Assembly (NCBI GenBank): GCA_964616405.1
Contig: CAZTRE010000010.1
Coordinates: 1-34,551, forward strand
DNA: 34,551 nucleotides
Origin: JAEDES01 sp964616405
Lineage (GTDB): Bacteria; Bacillota_I; Bacilli_A; RF39; UBA660
Direction: 5' to 3'
A model generated the notes under the pieces. It saw nothing but the letters and a program-made list of their open reading frames with translations. It ran no database searches and was not told where the DNA came from. The position numbers were made by a program, and so were the translations under genes. This document shows positions 25,691 through 32,875 of the stretch, piece by piece (position 1 is the stretch's first letter; the number at the start of each line of letters is the position of its first letter).

Positions 25691-26290
25691 CTAATTCTGA
25701 CTTAAATACTTATAGTTTGCATAAGGCTGTTTAAATAATTTATATGTTAAAGGGTTAATTACAATAGATTGAATTACCAATGCGCTTAATATAAGATTAG
25801 AAACAAAACTATCATTAAAAAACCAAATAATTAATGTATATACAATGCCTACCCCAATAGTTAGTAATTTTCTAATTAGTCTTTTTTTCTTATTAAACAA
25901 AGGCCTTTTAACTGTATCTGCAGGAGCAAATAGAATATAGTCTAAAATGCAAATTCCTGAGATAGCTAATTTCCAAGCAATAGATAAATTAATATTTATA
26001 AATAAAAGGGGTATCAACACAAAACATAATGTTGAAAAAATTAAACATTGATAACTATTCTCGGCATGAAATCCAAATCCAAAATATCTTATTATATTAA
26101 AGAAAATAATTACCAAAACAACCTCTTTTAAAATCCCTAAAATCAGTGCTAATAAAAGAATTATAATTATCTTTGTTATAGTAAGGTATAAACCTTCCAA
26201 TCCATAACGTAATAATTTTTCCTCTTTATCAGAGTAATTATTATACTTTTTTAAAAAATTAGTAGTTGAATTTAAAAACTTCTCTTTCAT
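25691..26290 (-). CDS. AgrB-like accessory gene regulator peptidase
   Basis: 199 residues from the ATG at 26290, which has GAGG 5 nt upstream; a longer reading frame to 26434 would add a Cys/Phe-rich segment that overlaps the promoter. The AgrB catalytic pair is present as GFHAENSYQC: His and Cys seven residues apart, the spacing of His77 and Cys84 in S. aureus AgrB. About five transmembrane helices follow. AgrB cuts the AgrD tail and closes the (thio)lactone. It is the first gene of the agrBD unit. Confidence 0.92.
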   Translation of the reverse strand: MKEKFLNSTTNFLKKYNNYSDKEEKLLRYGLEGLYLTITKIIIILLLALILGILKEVVLVIIFFNIIRYFGFGFHAENSYQCLIFSTLCFVLIPLLFININLSIAWKLAISGICILDYILFAPADTVKRPLFNKKKRLIRKLLTIGVGIVYTLIIWFFNDSFVSNLILSALVIQSIVINPLTYKLFKQPYANYKYLSQN

Positions 26291-26312
26291 TATTACTTCC
26301 TCATCAATAATA

Positions 26313-26340
26313 ATTATACGGATTGCATTAAATAACACAA
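26313..26340 (-). promoter_or_regulatory. Candidate promoter of agrBD
   Basis: On the minus strand TTGTGT (complement of 26335-26340) and TATAAT (complement of 26313-26318) are 16 bp apart. The start codon is 22 bp past the -10 box, so the leader would be very short, about 15 nt. The poor -35 box would suit an activator-dependent promoter. Confidence 0.5.
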
Positions 26341-26352
26341 TCCCAAATAGAG

Positions 26353-26391
26353 CGACAAAATACGACAAATTTCGACAACGGGTATCAACAA
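26353..26391. promoter_or_regulatory. Phased CGACAA repeats, possible LytTR operator
   Basis: CGACAA begins at 26353, 26363 and 26373, an exact 10-bp period, and a related CAACAA starts at 26386. The block begins 13 bp upstream of the agrBD -35 box as read on the minus strand. LytTR regulators use direct repeats one or two helical turns apart. ACAAATTTC in this block and GAAATTTGT at about 26408-26416 also form an inverted pair. Confidence 0.45.
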
Positions 26392-26482
26392 ATTCGAAAT
26401 TTGATGAAATTTGTAGATAAGTTACCAAAAACATATTAAAAAAATACCATTCAAGGATTTTTTATTCATAAAAACTATTTTC

Positions 26483-26491
26483 TGCTAGAAT
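26483..26491 (+). promoter_or_regulatory. Extended -10 promoter of the cold-shock gene
   Basis: TGCTAGAAT: TG one base before TAGAAT (26486-26491). It gives a 5' leader of about 50 nt. The interval 26291-26547 otherwise holds only the agrBD control region on the opposite strand. Confidence 0.5.
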
Positions 26492-26547
26492 AAATAATGC
26501 CGACAGAAAAATACAAAAAGAAGGTAGAAAGAGGTGCAGAAGTTAGT

Positions 26548-26766
26548 ATGATAGGACGCGTGAAATGGTTCAATAACGATAAGGGGTATGGATTTATCGA
26601 TTATAAAGAAAATGAAGATATATTTGTACATTATTCAGCTATTGATATAGATGGATATAAAACCTTATCCGAGGGCCAATTAGTAGAATATAAATTGATT
26701 GAAACTAGCAAGGGCTATCAAGCAATTAATGTTCGTTTAGTAAAAGAAACTGCTAATACAAAATAG
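26548..26766 (+). CDS. Cold-shock domain protein
   Basis: 72 residues. RNP1 reads KGYGFIDY and RNP2 reads DIFVHYSAI, with GRVKWFNNDKG at the N-terminus. CspA-type proteins bind single-stranded RNA and melt mRNA structure. ATG 26548 gives the standard N-terminus; an in-frame ATG at 26497 lies at the predicted transcript start and would add 17 basic residues. GAGGTG is 11 nt upstream, somewhat far. A terminator overlaps the stop. Confidence 0.93.
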   Translation: MIGRVKWFNNDKGYGFIDYKENEDIFVHYSAIDIDGYKTLSEGQLVEYKLIETSKGYQAINVRLVKETANTK

Positions 26767-26778
26767 TAGTTTTTTTTT
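26747..26778 (+). terminator. Terminator overlapping the end of the cold-shock gene
   Basis: AAACTGCTA and TAGTAGTTT (one G-T pair) around an 8-nt loop, then a run of T. Confidence 0.75.
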
Positions 26779-26786
26779 AAATATTA

Positions 26787-26795
26787 TGCTATACT
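26787..26795 (+). promoter_or_regulatory. Extended -10 promoter of hpf
   Basis: TGCTATACT: TG one base before TATACT (26790-26795), 24 bp before the start codon. Confidence 0.5.
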
Positions 26796-26818
26796 GAAAG
26801 TGTAAAGGAGGCGATAGT

Positions 26819-27349
26819 ATGGACATTATCATCAGAGGAGATAAAATTAAAATTACTGATGCTATGAGCGATTACATTAAGGAAAAACTAGGAAAATTAG
26901 AAAAGTATCTAGAAAATAGCGAAACAGTTCGCGCAAACGTAATAGTTAAAGTAAAAAATCATGAACAACGTGTTGAAATTACCATACCATTGAAAACATT
27001 TATTTTAAGATCTGAAGAAACTCAAGATGACTTCTATGCAGCTGTAGATAAGACAATCGATAAGTTAGAAAGACAAATTCGTAAAAACAAAACAAGAATT
27101 ACGAAACAGGCTAAAAATACTTACGATTTCATATTACCAGAATTGGACTTAGCTGATGAAGACGTTTCTGATACAAAAGTTTTAAAAAGGAAAAAGGTTG
27201 AGGTTAAACCTATGAATGAAGAGGAAGCAATTCTTCAAATGGAATTATTAGGTCATCAATTTTATATGTATAAAGACAGTGATACAAATAAACCAGCCGT
27301 TGTATACAAACGTAATGATGGAAACTATGGTGTAATTGAATCTGAATAA
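26819..27349 (+). CDS. hpf: Long-form ribosome hibernation promoting factor
   Basis: 176 residues. The N-terminal ~100 residues are the HPF/YfiA fold (IIRGDKIKITDAMSDYIKEKL, ending in a basic helix RQIRKNKTRI). The C-terminal domain (KPMNEEEAILQMELLGHQFY) is the dimerisation part found only in long HPF, which pairs 70S ribosomes into 100S particles without RMF. AAAGGAGG precedes the ATG. It sits immediately before secA as in Bacillus. Confidence 0.95.
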   Translation: MDIIIRGDKIKITDAMSDYIKEKLGKLEKYLENSETVRANVIVKVKNHEQRVEITIPLKTFILRSEETQDDFYAAVDKTIDKLERQIRKNKTRITKQAKNTYDFILPELDLADEDVSDTKVLKRKKVEVKPMNEEEAILQMELLGHQFYMYKDSDTNKPAVVYKRNDGNYGVIESE

Positions 27350-27356
27350 TTATACG

Positions 27357-27380
27357 AAAGGCACACTCTTGTGCCTTTTT
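27357..27380 (+). terminator. Terminator after hpf
   Basis: AAAGGCACA and TGTGCCTTT around a short loop, followed by T residues. Confidence 0.85.
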
Positions 27381-27397
27381 ATTTTGCTCCCGTACTA

Positions 27398-27427
27398 TAT
27401 AAAGAAATAAAACTTTTCTTCTTTATA
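27398..27427 (+). other. Inverted repeat in the secA leader
   Basis: TATAAAGAA (27398-27406) and TTCTTTATA (27419-27427) are a perfect 9-bp pair with a 12-nt loop, between the hpf terminator and the secA ribosome site. It may be a leader hairpin or a second weak terminator. Confidence 0.4.
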
Positions 27428-27466
27428 AAAAAATGATAAAATAATAAGATGAAGGAGATGAAGCGA

Positions 27467-29959
27467 ATGAAGTTTCTTAGAAAGTTATTCGATCATGAAT
27501 ATAAAGAATTAAAAAGATTTTCTGCCTTAGCAGATAAAATTATGGAGTTAGACGAAGAATACTCAAAGTTAACAGATAAAGATCTTCAAGCAAAGACTGC
27601 AGAGTTTAAGAAAAGATTAGCAAATGGTGAAACTCTAGATGATATCTTAGTAGAAGCTTTTGCCACAGCAAGAGAAGCTGCTTATCGTGTTATTGGAGAA
27701 AAACATTATTATGTTCAAATACTTGGAGGGTTAGCTATTCACTTTGGTAATATTGCTGAAATGAAAACTGGAGAAGGTAAAACTTTAACAAGTGTTTTAC
27801 CTGCATATTTAAATGCTTTATCAGGTGAAGGTGTTCATATTATTACAGTCAATGAATATCTTGCCGGACGTGATGCCGAATGGATGGGCGGAATTCACCG
27901 CTTCTTAGGTTTAACAGTAGGCGTTAATAGAAGAGATATGAGCCCAAAAGAAAAACAAGAAGCATATGCTTGCGATATTCTTTATTCAACAAATAATGAA
28001 ATAGGATTTGATTACTTAAGGGATAACATGGTTGTTCGTAAAGATGAAAGAGTTCAAAGAAGACTTAACTTTGCAATCATTGACGAAGTTGATTCAGTAT
28101 TAATTGATGAAGCAAGAACTCCATTAATTATATCTGGTGGAACTATGAAAAGCGCAAATCTATATATTGATGCTGATCGCTTCGCTAAGAAGTTAAAAGA
28201 GGATAAAGATTTTATCTTTGATGAAAAGACCAAAAATGTTAATTTAACAGAAAGTGGTTCCGAAAAAGCCGAAAAAACATTCAATATAAAAAATTTATAT
28301 GATATTGATAATGCCACATTATTACATCATATAAACCAAGCTTTAAGAGCAAACTATTCAATGAAAAAAGATGTTGATTATGTAGTTCAAGAAGGAGAAG
28401 TAGTAATAGTTGATCAATTTACTGGTCGATTAATGAAGGGTAGAGCTTATTCAGAGGGACTACATCAAGCTATTGAAGCTAAAGAAGGAGTTAATATTAA
28501 TCAAGAGACAAAAACTTTAGCGACAATTACTTTCCAAAATTTATTTAGAATGTATAAGAAGTTATCAGGAATGACTGGTACTGCTAAAACAGAAGAAGAA
28601 GAATTTAGAAATATTTATAATATGTATGTTATTGAAATACCTACAAATAGAGAAATAATTAGAATTGATGCACCGGATTTAGTTTATGCCAATAGAGAAG
28701 CTAAATATAAAGCTTTAATTGCCTTTGTTAAAGAGCGTTATGACAAAGGACAACCTGTTCTTATCGGTACAATCGCTATTGAAACAAGTGAATTAATTAG
28801 TAAATTATTAAAACAAGCTCATATTCCACACGAAGTGTTAAATGCAAAGAATCATGAAAGAGAAGCAGAAATTATTTCTAAAATTGGTACAGGTAAATCT
28901 GTAACCATTGCTACAAATATGGCTGGTCGTGGTACAGATATTAAACTTTCTGATGAAGTAAAAGCATTAGGCGGTTTGTGTGTTGTGGGTACTGAAAGAC
29001 ATGAATCCCGCCGTATTGATAATCAATTGCGTGGACGTTCAGGACGTCAGGGAGACCCAGGTTATACACAATTCTTCGTTTCAATGAAAGATGATCTAAT
29101 GATTCGCTTTGGTTCAGATAGAGTTGCCGACATGATGAGCACCATGGGACTTGGAGATCAAGCGATTCAGAGTAAAACATTTACGAAATCAATTACTGCT
29201 GCACAAAAAAGAGTAGAAGGAAATAACTTTGATATTCGTAAAGCATTACTTCAATATGATGATGTAATGAATAACCAAAGAGAAATAATCTATGAAAAAC
29301 GAAACACAATTCTAGATAGTGAATCAATCCATGAAATGGTACTAGATACATTCAAACATCATATTCAGGATTTGGTTAATTCTCATGTTTACCCAGAAGG
29401 GCATTTAACAGATGCTGATTATGATGAAATAGTAGAATTTGCTAACGAAAACTTATTAAGAAAAGATATTAAAAAGAATGATATTAATGATTTATCAGCT
29501 GAAGGAACAATTGATAAGTTGTATGAACAAGTAGTTAAAGAATATGAAGCAAAAATTAAAGAAATTCCAACAGAAGTATCTAATGAATTTGAAAAGGTAA
29601 TTACTCTTCAAGTACTAGATAATTATTGGATGGAACATATTAATACAATGTCTCACTTAAGAGAAGGAATTCATTTGCGTGGGTATGGTCAAGAAGACCC
29701 ATTAAGAGCCTATACAATGGAAGGATTTGACTTATTTGATTCAATGATGCAAAGAATCGATAAAGATGTTTCGATCTTCTTAATCAAAGCTGAAATTCGT
29801 CAAAATATTGAAAGAAAAGAAGTATCCAAGAAAAAAATAACTAACGATGTAAAAGAAGAAGGTTCTAAAAAAACACCTAAGAGAGTAAACAAAATAGGCA
29901 GAAATGATCCATGCCCTTGTGGTTCGGGCAAAAAGTACAAACAATGCTGTGGAAAGTAA
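27467..29959 (+). CDS. secA: Protein translocase ATPase SecA
   Basis: 830 residues. Walker A is MKTGEGKT (near residue 98-105), the DEAD-like box is IIDEVDS (near 204) and the second motor domain has TNMAGRGTDI and GRSGRQGD. The C-terminal SEC-C zinc motif is DPCPCGSGKKYKQCC (residues ~813-827). SecA drives proteins through SecYEG. ATG 27467 is chosen since AAGGAG lies 9 nt upstream; two in-frame ATGs at 27449 and 27458 overlap or precede that site. In Bacillus prfB follows; here a terminator and an unrelated block follow. Confidence 0.97.
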   Translation: MKFLRKLFDHEYKELKRFSALADKIMELDEEYSKLTDKDLQAKTAEFKKRLANGETLDDILVEAFATAREAAYRVIGEKHYYVQILGGLAIHFGNIAEMKTGEGKTLTSVLPAYLNALSGEGVHIITVNEYLAGRDAEWMGGIHRFLGLTVGVNRRDMSPKEKQEAYACDILYSTNNEIGFDYLRDNMVVRKDERVQRRLNFAIIDEVDSVLIDEARTPLIISGGTMKSANLYIDADRFAKKLKEDKDFIFDEKTKNVNLTESGSEKAEKTFNIKNLYDIDNATLLHHINQALRANYSMKKDVDYVVQEGEVVIVDQFTGRLMKGRAYSEGLHQAIEAKEGVNINQETKTLATITFQNLFRMYKKLSGMTGTAKTEEEEFRNIYNMYVIEIPTNREIIRIDAPDLVYANREAKYKALIAFVKERYDKGQPVLIGTIAIETSELISKLLKQAHIPHEVLNAKNHEREAEIISKIGTGKSVTIATNMAGRGTDIKLSDEVKALGGLCVVGTERHESRRIDNQLRGRSGRQGDPGYTQFFVSMKDDLMIRFGSDRVADMMSTMGLGDQAIQSKTFTKSITAAQKRVEGNNFDIRKALLQYDDVMNNQREIIYEKRNTILDSESIHEMVLDTFKHHIQDLVNSHVYPEGHLTDADYDEIVEFANENLLRKDIKKNDINDLSAEGTIDKLYEQVVKEYEAKIKEIPTEVSNEFEKVITLQVLDNYWMEHINTMSHLREGIHLRGYGQEDPLRAYTMEGFDLFDSMMQRIDKDVSIFLIKAEIRQNIERKEVSKKKITNDVKEEGSKKTPKRVNKIGRNDPCPCGSGKKYKQCCGK

Positions 29960-30052
29960 GATAAAATAAGGAAAAATGAGAAATTCAAAAAAATTAAGTG
30001 GGTTCGAGTTTTATAACTTGTCCACGTAATGTGGAGAAAACCTAAGTAAAAT

Positions 30053-30093
30053 AAGGATGTGGACAACATTTTAAATGTGGACATCCTTTTTTA
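30053..30093 (+). terminator. Terminator after secA
   Basis: AAGGATGT (30053-30060) and ACATCCTT (30081-30088) enclose a second, inner pairing, and TTTTTT follows. The loop side contains two TGTGGACA copies. Between secA and this hairpin lies another small hairpin, TCCAC-GTAAT-GTGGA (about 30020-30034). No gene is seen in 29960-30105. Confidence 0.8.
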
Positions 30094-30105
30094 TTACTTT
30101 GATTT

Positions 30106-30134
30106 TTGACAAAATGCAAGTTTAGTGCTATAAT
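30106..30134 (+). promoter_or_regulatory. Strong promoter of the trpS T-box transcript
   Basis: TTGACA (30106-30111) and TATAAT (30129-30134) are 17 bp apart, and TG stands one base before the -10 box. This is the best promoter in the window. Confidence 0.85.
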
Positions 30135-30149
30135 CTAACCATATTTTAA

Positions 30150-30392
30150 ATCAGTGATTTGGAGAAGTAGATATTTATGAAATTTATAGAAAGCAACTGG
30201 TTGATGGAAAGTTGCAATGGATGAATATTGAATGGACCAAAGAGAGTTTTTCAGAAATTAATTAAAGTATGAAAAATCGGGAGTTTCTACCCGTTATCAA
30301 GAGAACATATATGATTGTATATGAAATGAAACTATTATTAGGTGGCACAAGATTCTTGTCTTAATTTTTAGGACTGGAATCTTTTTTATTTA
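30150..30392 (+). promoter_or_regulatory. T-box riboswitch with a Trp (UGG) specifier
   Basis: The stem I start reads GGAGAAGTAGATA, the distal loop region AGAAAGCAACTGGTTGATGG, and the specifier loop GAATGGACC with TGG at 30234-30236. The stem III region (CGGGAGTTTCTACCCG) follows. The T-box core AGGTGGCAC is at 30340-30348. The terminator stem AAGATTC / GAATCTT spans 30349-30383 and ends in a T run. Uncharged tRNA-Trp would pair with the specifier and the T-box and favour antitermination, so trpS is made when Trp-tRNA is low. Confidence 0.9.
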
Positions 30393-30410
30393 TAAGAAGG
30401 AGATGGTTAT

Positions 30411-30449
30411 ATGGAAAAATATGTGAAACGATGGTGTAAGTTATATTAA
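30411..30449 (+). CDS. Short ORF ahead of trpS with a strong ribosome site
   Basis: A 12-codon ORF, MEKYVKRWCKLY, follows AAGGAG (30397-30402) at the ideal 8-nt distance, just after the T-box terminator. It has one TGG Trp codon. It ends 53 nt before the trpS ATG, in another reading frame. It may be a leader peptide, or the original trpS start cut off by a small insertion, since MEKYVKR followed by MITGVRP would be a normal TrpRS N-terminus. No function can be shown. Confidence 0.4.
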   Translation: MEKYVKRWCKLY

Positions 30450-30502
30450 TCATTGATTTAAAATATAAAAAATTAAGAAAGAAGGAAAATTTAACGAAAA
30501 CA

Positions 30503-31486
30503 ATGATTACTGGGGTAAGACCTACAGGAAGTATAACTTTAGCAAATTATATTGGAGGTATAAAAGGATTTGTAGAACAACAATACAAATATAATTCCTT
30601 AATATTTATTGCAGATATTCATGGATTAACAACTTATATTAATCCAAAAGAAATAAGAAATAACATATTAGATATAACAGCAATGTATATGGCTTGTGGA
30701 ATTGATATTAAAAATACAGCATTATTTATGCAAAGTGATGTTTTAGAACATTGTAATTTAGGATTTTTAATGTCATTTCAATGTAGTGTTGGTGAATTAT
30801 CTAGAATGACACAGTTTAAATCAAAAAAACAACAATTAGGAAAAAGTGAAAAAGATATGGGCTTATTTATTTATCCAACTTTAATGGCAGCAGATATATT
30901 ATTATATGATGCTGAAATAGTACCAGTAGGTGCAGATCAAAGACAACACATTGAAAAAACTAGAGATTTTGGAGAGAGATTTAATAATATTTATGGTAAT
31001 ACTTTCAAATTACCAGAATATCAAATTCCAAAAATTGGTGCAAAAATAATGAACTTACAAGATCCAACAATTAAAATGAGTAAATCTGCTCCAAAGGATG
31101 ATAAAGGAACAATATTTATGTTAGATGATATAGAAATAACAAGAAAGAAAATAATGTTTGCTTGTACCGATAGTGAAGGTAAAGTTTATTATGATGAAAA
31201 TAATAAACCAGGAATATCTAATTTAATATCATTAGTATGTGTAGTTAGCAATATGACTATTGAGGAAGCAAATGAAAAATACAAGGATTATAATTATAAA
31301 GATTTTAAAATTGAAGTTGCTGATAGTGTTTGTAAATTTATTAAAGATATTCAAGACAAATTTTATCAATATAGAAATGATGAAAAGCATTTAAAAGAAA
31401 TATTAACAAATGGTGCTAATAAGGCTAGAGTATATGCTTCTAAAAAAATGGAAATAGTAAAAGAAAAAGTAGGACTTAGTATTTAA
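30503..31486 (+). CDS. trpS: Tryptophanyl-tRNA synthetase
   Basis: 327 residues, class I synthetase. It has the start block GVRPTGSITLANY and the KMSKS loop as IKMSKSAPKDD, with PTLMAADILLYDA and PVGADQRQH between them, closely parallel to Bacillus TrpS. The HIGH-equivalent TLGN of Bacillus TrpS reads TLAN here. The only upstream purine-rich site (AAGGA) is about 16 nt from the ATG, too far for efficient initiation, while the short upstream ORF has an ideal one. A T-box controls transcription. A terminator follows at once. Confidence 0.93.
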   Translation: MITGVRPTGSITLANYIGGIKGFVEQQYKYNSLIFIADIHGLTTYINPKEIRNNILDITAMYMACGIDIKNTALFMQSDVLEHCNLGFLMSFQCSVGELSRMTQFKSKKQQLGKSEKDMGLFIYPTLMAADILLYDAEIVPVGADQRQHIEKTRDFGERFNNIYGNTFKLPEYQIPKIGAKIMNLQDPTIKMSKSAPKDDKGTIFMLDDIEITRKKIMFACTDSEGKVYYDENNKPGISNLISLVCVVSNMTIEEANEKYKDYNYKDFKIEVADSVCKFIKDIQDKFYQYRNDEKHLKEILTNGANKARVYASKKMEIVKEKVGLSI

Positions 31487-31493
31487 AATAATA

Positions 31494-31524
31494 AATGTTA
31501 GTATGTATGTGCTAACATTTTTTT
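31494..31524 (+). terminator. Terminator after trpS
   Basis: AATGTTAG and CTAACATT form a perfect 8-bp stem with a 10-nt loop and a run of T. It separates trpS from the recombinase gene, which has no clear promoter of its own. Confidence 0.85.
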
Positions 31525-31540
31525 GTAAAGGAGATGAGGA

Positions 31541-32766
31541 ATTATTATTAGTATTAGAAAAAGAAATAATCTATATGAATATAGATTTGAAGCAGGAAAG
31601 GTAAATGGTAAAAGAAAACAAATATCAAAATCAGGTTTTAAAACAAAAAGAGATGCATATATAGCAGGAAAAAGAGCATATGAAGAATTTATTAGTGGAG
31701 AAAGTACAAAAGAGTGTAATATGTTATATTCTGAATATTTAGATTACTGGATGAGAGAATACTTTGAAATAAATTATAAATATTCTACAGCAAAAAGATA
31801 TAAAGAATCTTTTGGTAATATTAAAAGAGAGTTAGGTAATTATAAACTATCTGCAATTACTTCATTTAGTTTAAATCAAGCATTACTAAGACTATATCAA
31901 ACTTCTACTACAAAAGAGGCATTAAGAAATTACCAAAAAGTTATTAAAAGTTCATTAAGAGACGCAACATATTATTTTGGATTTATTAAATATGATCCTG
32001 CAGGTTCCTTACAAATACCAAGAATATTATCGTTTGAATTAAAAAAAACGATATAGGTCACATTTATACCAATGAAGAAATAAAAATCATTTTAAATAGA
32101 TTTAAATATAATGATGTTTTTATAACTGCATTTCTTACTGCTTGTTATACAGGTATGAGAACAGGTGAAGTATTTGCTTTAACTTGGGATGATATTGATT
32201 TAGAGAATAGAATTATTAAGGTAAATAAAACCGTATATGCAAAAGATAAAGATGAAAATGGTAGATGGTATTTAGGTACAACTAAAACTCGAGGTAGTAG
32301 TAGAGAAGTTTATATATGTGATAGTTTGTATACTATATTATCTGATTATCAAGAATTACAAATTAAATATAAAACAGAATATAGAAGCAAGTATAAGCGA
32401 TATATCTTAAGCAAAGTAAAAAATAAATATGGTAAATTTGTAGAGTATAAGGTTATAGAAAGTAATTCTAAACGTAATAGAGTAGAAATGGTATTTACTA
32501 AAAAGGATGGGACATACTCAGGAACAGATATTATAAAATATCCTTTTAAAATAATTCATCATGAGTTAGGAATAAAGTGTAGATTTTATGATTTAAGGGG
32601 AAGTTTTGCTACTATTAGTTTAAGAAATGGTTGTGAAATAAAAGATATTGCTGAAGTATTAGGACATAAAAGAATAGAAACAACAGAAAAATATTATATT
32701 TCTAGTACAAAGGAAGACAAGAAAAAAGTGACTGAAACGGTCGAAAAGATAACAAACTTTCATTAA
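31541..32766 (+). pseudogene. Tyrosine recombinase (Tn916/phage-type integrase), frame broken at A8
   Basis: Two frames join to a 408-residue integrase. The first runs from about 31541 to the TAG at 32054-32056; the second is open from 32038. An A8 run (32041-32048) lies in the shared stretch, so a -1 shift there, or one extra A, restores one protein. The N-terminal arm domain (SIRKRNNLYEYRFEAGK), SAM-like core-binding domain, and catalytic blocks TGMRTGEV, DLRGSFAT and LGHKRIETTEKYY are visible. The usual His before DLR is Tyr. No ATG fits the 5' end; ATT codons at 31541-31549 stand after GGAG, the first ATG (31721) is internal. It may be decayed, phase-variable, or made by programmed frameshifting on A-AAA-AAA. 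Confidence 0.8.
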
Positions 32767-32768
32767 CT

Positions 32769-32796
32769 TTAATTTGGTCGAATTCGACCAAATTAA
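32769..32796. repeat. Perfect 28-bp palindrome between the integrase and rhuM genes
   Basis: The half-site TTAATTTGGTCGAA (32769-32782) is followed without loop by its exact complement (32783-32796). It starts 2 bp after the integrase stop and abuts the -35 box of the rhuM promoter. A related half-site GGTCGAA occurs at 32739-32745 in the integrase end. There is no T run, so it looks more like a protein-binding operator than a terminator. Confidence 0.85.
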
Positions 32797-32825
32797 TTGT
32801 TAAACGATATAAAAAATAGTATAAT
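32797..32825 (+). promoter_or_regulatory. Promoter of the rhuM gene
   Basis: TTGTTA (32797-32802) and TATAAT (32820-32825) with exactly 17-bp spacing, directly next to the palindrome. Confidence 0.75.
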
Positions 32826-32875
32826 ATGTTTAAAAGATTACTTATCAAATTAATATTAAATTAAAGGAGGAAAAA

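Noticed and set aside
26291..26434. N-terminal extension of AgrB from an upstream ATG
   Set aside because: It would place the start inside the repeat and promoter region, lacks a ribosome site, and makes AgrB longer than the family's usual ~190-210 residues.
30010..30084. Cluster of TTGTCCACA-like words resembling DnaA boxes (TTATCCACA)
   Set aside because: Every copy differs at the same position from the consensus, and they form arms of hairpins including the secA terminator. No AT-rich unwinding region or dnaA/dnaN gene is nearby.
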